This document shows positions 49,355 to 57,151 of a DNA stretch of 64,000 nt, piece after piece. The position numbers and the translations under genes are program-made. The stretch's first letter is position 1; each line of letters opens with the position of its first letter. Below the pieces are notes generated by a model. It did not search any database. It was not told the origin of the DNA and worked only from the letters and a program-made list of their open reading frames with translations. Location: contig LMOK01000002.1 of assembly GCA_001423545.1 (NCBI GenBank), positions 496,001-560,000 of the forward strand, read 5' to 3'. Origin of the DNA: Orlajensenia sp001423545 (GTDB lineage Bacteria > Actinomycetota > Actinomycetes > Actinomycetales > Microbacteriaceae).

Positions 49355-50614
49355 ATGAACCGCATAACGACTGCTCTGATCGCCGCTCTCGAGGCGCTCG
49401 TCGTCGTCGCCGTCGGGATCGGCATTCCGCTCGTCCCGCTCACGATCCTGTGGGCCACGACCCTGGGCATGGCGTCGGACTGGCTGCCGTTCTGGCGCGG
49501 CTCCGTCGATCTCTGGCTCGTCGGGCACGGCGTCGACCTCACGGTCCGTCTGCCCGAGGCCGTGGCCGTGACCACAGGGCTGCCGGATGCGGCCCAGCCG
49601 TTCACGATCTCGATCGCCCTGCTCGGCTTCGCCCTCATCACGGTGCTGAGCGGGATCCGTGTCGGACGGCGCGCTGTGATCAGCGGGGACCGGATGGTCG
49701 GAGTCGGCGTCGCCGCCGTCACCTTCGCCGTGCTCACTGCCGTCCTGGCCCTCACCGCCACCGCAGCCATCGCGAGGCCGGCGCCCGTGCAGGCCTTCGT
49801 TCTCCCGACCCTGATCTACGTGACCGCGATGCTGGCGGCGTCCGAGTGGGAGTCGCAGCGCGGTCCCGTCGGGCGGCGTGATGCCACGGCGGTTCGGCTG
49901 CGGGCGGCGGTCATGCAGTGGCCGGCGATGGTTCGTGCCGGCATCGACGCAGCGGTGCGCGGAGCAGTCGTCGCCGTCGCCGGCATCATCGGTGTCTCCG
50001 CCGTCGTCGTCGCCGTGATGCTCGTGACCCACTACGCCACGATCACCGCGCTCTACGAGAGCCTGCAGGCCGGCATCCTGGGCGGCGTCGCCATCACGCT
50101 GCTGCAACTGGCGCTCCTTCCGAACCTGGTGATCTGGGCCGCCGCGTGGCTGATCGGTCCCGGCTTCCTCATCGGCACCGGCACGAGCGTCGCCCCGGGC
50201 GGGACCGTGCTCGGCGCCGTGCCCGGGCTTCCGGTGCTCGGCGCGCTCCCGCAGGGCGAGCCCGCGATCGGCGTGCTCGGTGTTCTCGTGCCGATCGCCT
50301 TCGGAGCGCTGGCCGGGTGGCTCGCCCACAGGCGGCTGCCGTCCTCGGCGACGAGACTCCACCTGGCGGGCGTCGGGGCGGGCATCGGCATTCCGGCCGG
50401 GCTCGCCCTCGGCCTGCTCGCCTGGTGGTCGGGTGGGGCGATCGGGCCCGGTCGACTCGCCAGTGTCGGCCCCGACCCGTGGCTGGTCGGCCTTCTCGCC
50501 GCCGCCGAGATCGCGGTTCCCGCCGTGCTCGCCCTGCTGGCCGCCGGCTGGCGGGGCTCCGCCGACGAGCGGGCCGTCGCCGAGCTGCGTTCGGATGAGC
50601 CGGCGCGCGATTGA
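49355..50614 (+). CDS. DUF6350 (PerM-like) membrane protein
   Basis: 419 residues, almost all membrane helices (about ten). TTALIAALEALVVVAVGIGIP at the start, the NLVIWAAAWLIGPGF segment and SVAPGGTVLGAVPGLPVLGALP in the middle match DUF6350. Mycobacterial PerM belongs here and is linked to cell division. The gene precedes purN-purH, as in many actinobacteria. Its stop lies inside the first copy of a 44-bp direct repeat. Confidence 0.87.
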   Translation: MNRITTALIAALEALVVVAVGIGIPLVPLTILWATTLGMASDWLPFWRGSVDLWLVGHGVDLTVRLPEAVAVTTGLPDAAQPFTISIALLGFALITVLSGIRVGRRAVISGDRMVGVGVAAVTFAVLTAVLALTATAAIARPAPVQAFVLPTLIYVTAMLAASEWESQRGPVGRRDATAVRLRAAVMQWPAMVRAGIDAAVRGAVVAVAGIIGVSAVVVAVMLVTHYATITALYESLQAGILGGVAITLLQLALLPNLVIWAAAWLIGPGFLIGTGTSVAPGGTVLGAVPGLPVLGALPQGEPAIGVLGVLVPIAFGALAGWLAHRRLPSSATRLHLAGVGAGIGIPAGLALGLLAWWSGGAIGPGRLASVGPDPWLVGLLAAAEIAVPAVLALLAAGWRGSADERAVAELRSDEPARD

Positions 50615-50719
50615 GCATGGCCGCCGGCGTCGGGGGCGCATCCGCTGCTCCGATCGTGGACACGTCTCGGGGCGGGATTGAGCATGGCCGCCGGCGTCGG
50701 GGGCGCATCCGCTGCTCCG
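50609..50719 (+). repeat. Direct repeat of 44 bp, period 67 bp
   Basis: Identical 44-bp copies at 50609-50652 and 50676-50719 (beginning GATTGAGCATGGCCGCC) separated by 23 bp. The first contains the DUF6350 stop codon; the second ends one base before the -10 box of purN. This is a recent tandem duplication in a short intergenic region. Confidence 0.92.
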
Positions 50720-50720
50720 G

Positions 50721-50726
50721 TAGGCT
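50721..50726 (+). promoter_or_regulatory. -10 box of purN, leaderless type
   Basis: TAGGCT, 7 nt before GTG 50734. The in-frame ATG at 50728 is only 1 nt from the box and would not be in the transcript. Confidence 0.5.
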
Positions 50727-50733
50727 CATGGAC

Positions 50734-51327
50734 GTGCTTTCGCTCGTGGTCCTGATCTCCGGAGGGGGGTCGAACCTCCGCGCCCTGCTCGAGGCGTCGC
50801 AGGATGCCGAGTTCCCCGCCCGGGTGGTGGCGATCGGCGCCGACCGCGATGCCGTCGGGCTCTCGCTGGGCGAGGAGTACGGCATCCCGACCTTCACTGT
50901 CGCCTACCCCGCCTATCCCGATCGCGAGACCTGGGGTGATGCGCTGCTCGAGCAGATCCGGGCCTGGGGCCCCGACCTCGTCGTCCTGAGCGGCATGATG
51001 CGGCTGCTTCCGCCGCGCGTCGTCGCCGCGCTCTCGCCGAACCTCATCAACACGCACCCCGCCTACCTGCCGGAGTTCCCGGGCGCGCACGGAGTGCGTG
51101 ACGCGCTCGCCGCCGGCGCCTCCGAGACCGGAGCCAGCCTCATCGTCGTCGACAACAGCGTCGACGGCGGACCGATCATCGCGCAGGAGCGGGTGCCGAT
51201 CCACGTCGGCGACACCGAGTCGTCGCTGCACGATCGCATCAAGCCCGTCGAGCGCCGCCTCCTCATCGAGGCCGTTCTCGACATCGCCAACGGACACGTC
51301 GATTTGAAGGAACTCTCCCGATCATGA
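50734..51327 (+). CDS. purN: Phosphoribosylglycinamide formyltransferase
   Basis: Third step of purine synthesis, formyl transfer from 10-formyl-THF to GAR. 197 residues from GTG 50734. LVVLISGGGSNLRALLEA opens the fold; LSGMMRLLPPRVV and NTHPAYLPEFPGAHGVRDAL hold the catalytic Asn and His, and VDGGPIIAQE the Asp. It overlaps purH by 4 bp. The start was placed by the promoter geometry and matches other PurN proteins. Confidence 0.96.
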   Translation: MLSLVVLISGGGSNLRALLEASQDAEFPARVVAIGADRDAVGLSLGEEYGIPTFTVAYPAYPDRETWGDALLEQIRAWGPDLVVLSGMMRLLPPRVVAALSPNLINTHPAYLPEFPGAHGVRDALAAGASETGASLIVVDNSVDGGPIIAQERVPIHVGDTESSLHDRIKPVERRLLIEAVLDIANGHVDLKELSRS

Positions 51328-52925
51328 GCGGCCCCAGCCACGACCCCAGCCTCTACCGCGACCGCGATGTCGTTCCCATTCGTCGCGCCCTCATCTCCGT
51401 GAGCGACAAGACCGGGCTCCTCGAGCTCGCCGGCGCCCTCTCGGCCTCCGGGGTCGAGATCGTCTCCACCGGGTCGACGGCGTCGACCATCCGGGATGCC
51501 GGCTTCGCGGTGACGGATGTCGCCCGTGTGACGGGCTTCGCCGAGGCCCTCGACGGCCGCGTCAAGACGCTGCATCCGGCCGTGCACGCCGGCCTCCTCG
51601 CCGACCTGCGGCTGGAGTCGCACGAGGCGCAGCTGCTCGAGCTCGGCATCGCGCCGTTCGAGCTGGTCGTGGTGAACCTGTACCCGTTCGTGCAGACCGT
51701 CGCCTCGGGTGCCCCGGCGTCCGACATCGTCGAGCAGATCGACATCGGCGGGCCCGCCATGGTGCGTGCCTCGGCGAAGAACCACGCCAACGTCGCGATC
51801 GTCGTCGACCCGGCGCGCTACCCGCAGGTCGTCGCCGCCCTCGAGGCCGGGGGAACCACCCTCGCCCAGCGCCAGGCCCTCGGAGCAGAGGCCTTCCGCC
51901 ACACCGCGAGCTATGACGTCAACGTCGCCTCCTGGATCGGCAACGTCGTCGCCCCCGACGACGACGGCACGGGCTTCCCGGGCTGGCTCGGCGGCACCTG
52001 GACGCGGCAGCAGTCGCTGCGCTACGGCGAGAACTCCCACCAGTCGGCGGCGCTGTACGCCAGCCGTGAGGGCGGCGGCATCGCACAGTCGCGCCAGCTG
52101 CACGGCAAGGAGATGTCGTACAACAACTACGTCGACGCCGACGCCGCGCTGCGAGCGGCCTTCGACTTCAGCGAGCCTGCCGTGGCCATCATCAAGCACG
52201 CGAACCCCTGCGGCATCGCCGTGGCTGCTCCGGATGCCGCTGACGCGATCGCCTCGGCCCACGAGCGTGCCCACGCCTGCGACCCCGTGTCGGCCTTCGG
52301 CGGCGTGATCGCCGCCAACCGCGTCGTGACCCGCGCCATGGCCGAGACCGTGGCCGGCATCTTCACCGAGGTGCTCATCGCGCCGGGCTTCGAGCCGGAG
52401 GCGCTCGAGCTGCTCACGGCGAAGAAGAACATCCGCCTGCTCGAGCTCCCCGCCGACTACACGCGCAGCGGGATCGAGCTGCGCCAGATCTCGGGAGGAC
52501 TGCTGCTGCAGCAGGCCGACACGCACTTCGCCCCGTTCGAGGAGTGGACCCTCGCCGCCGGTGAGCCCGTCGACGACGCCACCCGCGCCGACCTCGAGTT
52601 CGCGTGGCGCGCCTGCCGGGCCGTCAAGTCGAACGCCATCCTGCTCGCAGCGGGCGGGGCATCCGTCGGCGTCGGCATGGGTCAGGTCAACCGCGTCGAC
52701 TCCTGCCAGCTCGCCGTGACCCGTGCCGGTGAGCGCGCAGCCGGATCCGTTGCTGCCTCCGACGCGTTCTTCCCGTTCGCCGACGGCGCCCAGATCCTGA
52801 TCGACGCCGGTGTCTCGGCCATCGTGCAGCCCGGGGGCAGCATCCGCGACGACGAGGTCATCGCCGCGGCGACGGCCGCCGGCGTGACCATGTACTTCAC
52901 GGGAGAGCGCCACTTCTTCCACTGA
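51324..52925 (+). CDS. purH: Bifunctional AICAR transformylase / IMP cyclohydrolase
   Basis: 533 residues covering the last two steps to IMP. The IMP cyclohydrolase domain is at 1-200 (RRALISVSDKTGLLELA, STGSTASTIRDAG, DIGGPAMVRASAKNH) and the AICAR transformylase domain follows (RYGENSHQ, HGKEMSYNNYVDADAA, IIKHANPCGIA, ending YFTGERHFFH). The ATG overlaps the purN stop (ATGA). With guaB, guaA and guaB3 it makes this window rich in IMP/GMP genes. Confidence 0.98.
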   Translation: MSGPSHDPSLYRDRDVVPIRRALISVSDKTGLLELAGALSASGVEIVSTGSTASTIRDAGFAVTDVARVTGFAEALDGRVKTLHPAVHAGLLADLRLESHEAQLLELGIAPFELVVVNLYPFVQTVASGAPASDIVEQIDIGGPAMVRASAKNHANVAIVVDPARYPQVVAALEAGGTTLAQRQALGAEAFRHTASYDVNVASWIGNVVAPDDDGTGFPGWLGGTWTRQQSLRYGENSHQSAALYASREGGGIAQSRQLHGKEMSYNNYVDADAALRAAFDFSEPAVAIIKHANPCGIAVAAPDAADAIASAHERAHACDPVSAFGGVIAANRVVTRAMAETVAGIFTEVLIAPGFEPEALELLTAKKNIRLLELPADYTRSGIELRQISGGLLLQQADTHFAPFEEWTLAAGEPVDDATRADLEFAWRACRAVKSNAILLAAGGASVGVGMGQVNRVDSCQLAVTRAGERAAGSVAASDAFFPFADGAQILIDAGVSAIVQPGGSIRDDEVIAAATAAGVTMYFTGERHFFH

Positions 52926-52966
52926 CGGAACTCGTCGTCCTCCTCGCCCGAGGGCGGCCCCGCGCG

Positions 52967-52972
52967 TATCCT
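52967..52972 (+). promoter_or_regulatory. -10 box of the amino-acid dehydrogenase gene
   Basis: TATCCT about 67 nt before the ATG at 53039, giving a leader of about 60 nt with AAGGAG. The box is the same as that of the ABC-F gene. Confidence 0.4.
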
Positions 52973-53038
52973 TGAGAGTGGCACACACCCCGTGCCGCTC
53001 ACCCTGCCCACGAAGCAGATCCTCAAGGAGAATCAACG

Positions 53039-54124
53039 ATGACTCTCATCGACACAGCACCGGCATCCCTTCCCGACGTTGCAGCATCGGTCCCCGATTT
53101 CGACCACGAGCGAGTGCTCGTCGTCACCGGTCGCCGCTCCGGGCTCACGATCATCGTGGCGGTGCATTCCACCCGCCTCGGCCAGGCGCTCGGCGGGTGC
53201 CGCGTCTGGCAGTACGACGACTGGCAGGACGCCCTGGCCGACGCACTCCGGCTCTCGGCCGCCATGACCCTGAAGAACGCGGCCGCCGGCCTCGCGCGCG
53301 GCGGCGGCAAGGCCGTCATCCACGTTCCACGTGGCACCGTGCTCACCGAGGAGGGCCGGCACGCGGCCATGCTCGACCTCGGCGACGCCGTCGAGAGTCT
53401 CGACGGTGCGTACATGACCGCCGAGGACGTGGGAACGAGCGCCGAGCTGATGGCCATCGTCGCCCTGCGCACAGCGCACGTCTGCGGCCTCCCGCCCGAG
53501 CAGGGCGGGGTGGGGGAGCCTGCCGACGCCACGGCATCCGGAGTCTTCGCCGCGATCGGTTCCACCCTCGAGGCCCTCGACGGGTCCCGCGATGTCGCTG
53601 GGCGCCACATCGTGATCTCGGGCCTCGGCCAGGTCGGCGGCCGGCTCGCTCGCGCGTTGACGGCCGGTGGCGCCCGTCTGACGGTGACGGATGTCGACAC
53701 CTCGAAGAAGGCTCTCGCCGCAGAGTTGGGGGCGCAGTGGGTCGAGCCGGCTGACGCCCACACCGTGAACGCGGATCTGTTCGTGCCGTGCGGTCTGGGC
53801 GGCGCGCTGTCGAGCCGCGTGATCGACGAGCTGAGGGTGCGAGGAGTCGTCGGTGCCGCGAACAACCAGCTGGCGTCGCGCGACGGCGCCAGGCGCCTCG
53901 CCGATCGCGGCATCCTCTGGGCTCCGGACTTCGTGGTCAACGGCGGCGGCGTGATCTACCTCGACGGCGCGTCGACGGGAGATGCGGACCTCGACGCGAT
54001 CGAGCTGCGCGTGCTGGCCATCGGCGACACCGTCACCGAGATCTTCCGCGAGTCCGCGGCCGACGGCACGACGACGCTGGAGGCTGCGGAACGCATCGCG
54101 GAGGCACGGTTGCACGCCGCCTGA
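53039..54124 (+). CDS. Leucine/valine-type amino-acid dehydrogenase
   Basis: 361-residue member of the Glu/Leu/Phe/Val dehydrogenase family: NAD-linked oxidative deamination to a 2-oxo acid and ammonia. LGGCRVWQY, MTLKNAAAGLARGGGKAVI with Lys79 and the catalytic Lys91, and the Rossmann motif SGLGQVGGRLARAL are visible; GAANNQL and FVVNGGGVIYLD are conserved in the branched-chain group. The substrate (Leu, Val or Phe) cannot be fixed from sequence alone. AAGGAG lies upstream. It is a plausible catabolic partner of the Liv importer at 12-19 kb. Confidence 0.9.
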   Translation: MTLIDTAPASLPDVAASVPDFDHERVLVVTGRRSGLTIIVAVHSTRLGQALGGCRVWQYDDWQDALADALRLSAAMTLKNAAAGLARGGGKAVIHVPRGTVLTEEGRHAAMLDLGDAVESLDGAYMTAEDVGTSAELMAIVALRTAHVCGLPPEQGGVGEPADATASGVFAAIGSTLEALDGSRDVAGRHIVISGLGQVGGRLARALTAGGARLTVTDVDTSKKALAAELGAQWVEPADAHTVNADLFVPCGLGGALSSRVIDELRVRGVVGAANNQLASRDGARRLADRGILWAPDFVVNGGGVIYLDGASTGDADLDAIELRVLAIGDTVTEIFRESAADGTTTLEAAERIAEARLHAA

Positions 54125-54143
54125 GCGCTGCGAGGGTGGCCGG

Positions 54144-54149
54144 TAGTGT
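54144..54149 (+). promoter_or_regulatory. -10 box of the dimethylargininase-fusion gene, leaderless type
   Basis: TAGTGT, 7 nt before the ATG at 54157. Confidence 0.45.
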
Positions 54150-54156
54150 CGCAGTC

Positions 54157-55407
54157 ATGACTTTCTCGAGTGCTGCCACCCGACCACCCGTTCCGGCCGT
54201 CGACCTCGGACGCCGGATCACGGCGGGCGTGCTCTCCGCGCTCGTCGTGGTCGTCGTGGCTCTCGCCGTCACGAGCCTGGCGTTCTTCATCGGCGGCCAG
54301 CAGGCGACGGCAGCCCTCACCGGGGCAGCGAACTTCTTCCTGGTGCCCACCATCGTCGCCGGTGTCCTGCTGGCGATCTTCAATGCACTCGGCGCCACCC
54401 GCTGGTGGCTTCCCGCGCTCGCCGGAGGCCTGGGCGCCGGCCTCATCGGTGCCGTGCTCGGCTCCATCCTCACCGTCGCCGGTGGCGGAACCGCCATCGA
54501 CGGCGCCGTGCTCGGCCAGATCTTCGCGAGCCTCATCGGCTTCAACCTGTTGTTCGTGCTCGCGGTGACTCTCGGCGAGGTCACACTCGGGCGCAGCATC
54601 ACCGCTCTCGTGCTCGGCTACGGCGTCGGCTCGTCGGGCCAGAGTCGTCGGATCGCACTCGTGCGCCTTCCGGCCGAGAACCTCGCCGAGGGCATCGTGA
54701 CCCACATCGAGCGCGAGGGCATCGACCCGGAGGTCGCCGACGAGCAGTGGGACAACTACTGCGCGGCCCTGACTGCGGAGGGCTGGGAGGTCGTGGAGGT
54801 TCCGGCCGAGCCTCAGCTCGCCGACTCCGTGTTCGTCGAGGACGCCGTGGTGATGTTCGGCGACGTGGCCGTGATCGCGAGCCCCGGGTCCGAGACCCGC
54901 CGCGGCGAGATCGCCGGCGCCGAGGAGTCGGTGCGCTCGATCCCGGGCGTGCAGGTCGAGCGCATCGAGCTGCCGGGAACCCTGGACGGCGGCGACGTGC
55001 TCAAGGTCGGTTCGACGGTCTACGTCGGCCGGTCGACACGCACCAATGCCGAGGGCATCCGCCAGCTCCGCGTGCTGCTCGCGCCGCTCGGCTACACGGT
55101 CGTCGCCGTGCCGCTCACGAAGGCGCTGCACCTGAAGAGCGCTGCGACGGCCCTGCCGGACGGCACCGTGATCGGCTACCCGCCGCTGCTCGACGACATC
55201 ACCGTCTTCGACCGCTTCGTGGCCGTGCCCGAGGCTGGAGGGGCCCACGTCGTCGAACTCGCCCCCGACACCGTGCTCATGGCCGGCTCCGCCCCGGTCA
55301 GCGCCGCGCTCATCTCCGACCTGGGCTACAGGGTGGTGACCGTCGACATCTCCGAGTTCGAGAAGCTCGAGGGCTGCGTCACCTGCCTCAGCGTGCGGGT
55401 GCGCTGA
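54157..55407 (+). CDS. Dimethylargininase (DDAH) fused to a four-helix membrane domain
   Basis: 416 residues. Residues 10-155 contain four hydrophobic helices. From about 165 a DDAH domain begins (RRIALVRLPAENLAEGIVTHIERE), with SVFVEDAVVMF, TLDGGDVLKVG, HLKSAATALPDG carrying the catalytic His and EGCVTCLSVRVR at the end carrying the catalytic Cys (C406 or C410). DDAH hydrolyses methylated arginine to citrulline and a methylamine and is normally a soluble ~260-residue protein. No ATG with a ribosome binding site begins the DDAH part, so the fusion looks real. It overlaps the convergent ABC gene by 20 bp. Confidence 0.85.
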   Translation: MTFSSAATRPPVPAVDLGRRITAGVLSALVVVVVALAVTSLAFFIGGQQATAALTGAANFFLVPTIVAGVLLAIFNALGATRWWLPALAGGLGAGLIGAVLGSILTVAGGGTAIDGAVLGQIFASLIGFNLLFVLAVTLGEVTLGRSITALVLGYGVGSSGQSRRIALVRLPAENLAEGIVTHIEREGIDPEVADEQWDNYCAALTAEGWEVVEVPAEPQLADSVFVEDAVVMFGDVAVIASPGSETRRGEIAGAEESVRSIPGVQVERIELPGTLDGGDVLKVGSTVYVGRSTRTNAEGIRQLRVLLAPLGYTVVAVPLTKALHLKSAATALPDGTVIGYPPLLDDITVFDRFVAVPEAGGAHVVELAPDTVLMAGSAPVSAALISDLGYRVVTVDISEFEKLEGCVTCLSVRVR

Positions 55408-56089
55408 GGTCGTCTGCAGCGCGCAGTCGCCCGTCGTGCATCTCGAGCACGCGATCCGCGCGCTGCACCAGGAGCGGGTCGTGGGTGGAGACGATGGCCG
55501 CGATGCCGCGGTCGTGCACGAGCCCTGAGATCAGGTCCATGACCGTCGCGGCGGTACCGCTGTCGAGCTGGCCGGTGGGCTCGTCGGCGAGCAGGATGCC
55601 GGGACGCGACACCAGTGCCCGGGCGATGCCCACGCGCTGCTGCTGCCCGCCCGACAGCTCGGCCGGCCGCTGGGCCGCATGGTCGGAGAGCCCGACGAGG
55701 GCGAGGGCCTCGGCGACGCGGGCATCGCGTTCCGCTGCCTCGATCCTGGCGAGCCGCAGAGGCACCTCGACATTCTCGGCGGCCGACAGCACCGGGATGA
55801 GCCCGAAGCCCTGGAAGATGTAGCCGAGACCGGTGCGGCGGAGCTCCGCGAGTTCGTTCTCGCTGAGGCTCGTGAGTTCCCGATCGCCCACCCAGACCCG
55901 ACCGGCCGTCGGGGTCTCGAGACCACCGAGAAGGTTGAGCAGCGTGGTCTTGCCGGCGCCCGACGACCCGCGGACGACGAGCAGCTCACCCGGCGAGACG
56001 CTGAGCGAGACCTCGTCGACGGCGCGCACCGTCGCCTCGCCGACCGTGTAGTGGCGGATGAGGCCCTCGGCCCGCAGTGCGATGCTCAT
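55388..56089 (-). CDS. ABC transporter ATPase, MacB/LolD type
   Basis: 233 residues. Walker A is GSSGAGKTTLL, the signature LSGGQQQRVGIARALV, Walker B ILLADEPTGQLD, with VSTHDP as the H-loop; LGYIFQGFGLIPVLSAAENVEVPL is typical of MacB/LolD ATPases that serve FtsX-type permeases. It overlaps the upstream ATPase gene by 4 bp and is last in a four-gene operon (62553 to 55388). The stop overlaps the end of the convergent DDAH-fusion gene. Confidence 0.93.
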   Translation of the reverse strand: MSIALRAEGLIRHYTVGEATVRAVDEVSLSVSPGELLVVRGSSGAGKTTLLNLLGGLETPTAGRVWVGDRELTSLSENELAELRRTGLGYIFQGFGLIPVLSAAENVEVPLRLARIEAAERDARVAEALALVGLSDHAAQRPAELSGGQQQRVGIARALVSRPGILLADEPTGQLDSGTAATVMDLISGLVHDRGIAAIVSTHDPLLVQRADRVLEMHDGRLRAADDLSAPAR

Positions 56090-57147
56090 GAGGCGTCCTC
56101 CTGGGTGGGGGCGGCGTGACGGCCGCGCGGGGGTGCGGCGGGCGTTCCTGCAGCAGGGGCGGCGGAGGGGGCGGCATCCTGAACCGTCGACGGCTCAGGA
56201 TGCGGCAGAGCCGTCGGGATCGGCGGAACGGCGGTCGGGCGCTGCTCCTGGCCCGGGCGCACGGCCACGTGGTCGGGTTCGAGTGAGAGGCGCACCCTGT
56301 CGTGCAGGCCGAGGGCGCCGACGAAGTCGTGCGGCAACTGCAGGCGACCGACGCGGTCGAGCACGGCGAACTCCTCGGCGACGGCCTGCTCGGCGCCGTG
56401 CTCGTCGGTGCGGGTGCTCCGCAGAACCTCGGTCGAGGTGCGACCGTCGCGGATCTGCACGGTGCGTGCCACATGCTCCGACACTGTGGGGTCGTGGGTG
56501 ACGATGAGCGTCGTCACGCCCAGGCGTTCGTTCACCGAGCGCATGGCCTCGAGGACCGATGCCGAGGTCGCCTCGTCGAGCTCGCCGGTCGGCTCGTCGG
56601 CCAGCAGGACACGCGGCTCGTTCGCGATGGCGACGGCGATCGCCACGCGCTGCTGCTGACCGCCCGACATCTGCGCCGGCCGTCGATCGGCGACCGCGGC
56701 CACGTCGAGCACGTCGAGCACCTCCCGGACGCGCGCCTCCCGATCGCCACGGGCGCCGGCGACGGCGAGGGCCGCGGCGACGTTCTCGGCGGCCGTCAGG
56801 TAGGGGAGGAGGTTCCGTCCGGTCTGCTGCCAGACGAAGCCGACGCTGCGGCGACGGAATGCCACCCTCTCGCGCCGACCGAGGGCGAGCAGGTCGTGAC
56901 CCGCGACCCGAGCGACGCCGGCCGTGGGGACGTCGAGCCCCGAGAGGATGCCGAGCAGGGTCGACTTCCCCGAGCCGGATGCGCCGATGAGGGCGACCAG
57001 CTCCCCACGATCGAGGCGCAGGTTGAGTCCCTGCAGCGCCTGGACCTCCACTCCCTGCGCCGTGAAGATGCGGACGAGGTCGGAGCAGACCACGTCGGGC
57101 TCGCCGGTCTCTGTCATGTCGATCACACGGGTCTCCGTCTTCTCCAT
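56086..57147 (-). CDS. ABC transporter ATPase with AbrB-like C-terminal domain
   Basis: 353 residues. The ATPase core (20-245): GASGSGKSTLL, VGFVWQQTGRNLLPYLTAAEN, MSGGQQQRVAIAVAIA, VLLADEPTGELDEATS, VTHDPT. After it, FAVLDRVGRLQLPHDFVGALGL and RVRLSLEPDHVAV look like an AbrB/SpoVT swapped-hairpin domain, then a Pro/Ala-rich tail of 60 residues. Its partners are the two large permeases upstream. Start ATG 57147 with GGAGG nine nt upstream; an inner ATG at the 11th codon is possible. Confidence 0.9.
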   Translation of the reverse strand: MEKTETRVIDMTETGEPDVVCSDLVRIFTAQGVEVQALQGLNLRLDRGELVALIGASGSGKSTLLGILSGLDVPTAGVARVAGHDLLALGRRERVAFRRRSVGFVWQQTGRNLLPYLTAAENVAAALAVAGARGDREARVREVLDVLDVAAVADRRPAQMSGGQQQRVAIAVAIANEPRVLLADEPTGELDEATSASVLEAMRSVNERLGVTTLIVTHDPTVSEHVARTVQIRDGRTSTEVLRSTRTDEHGAEQAVAEEFAVLDRVGRLQLPHDFVGALGLHDRVRLSLEPDHVAVRPGQEQRPTAVPPIPTALPHPEPSTVQDAAPSAAPAAGTPAAPPRGRHAAPTQEDAS

Positions 57148-57151
57148 GGTG

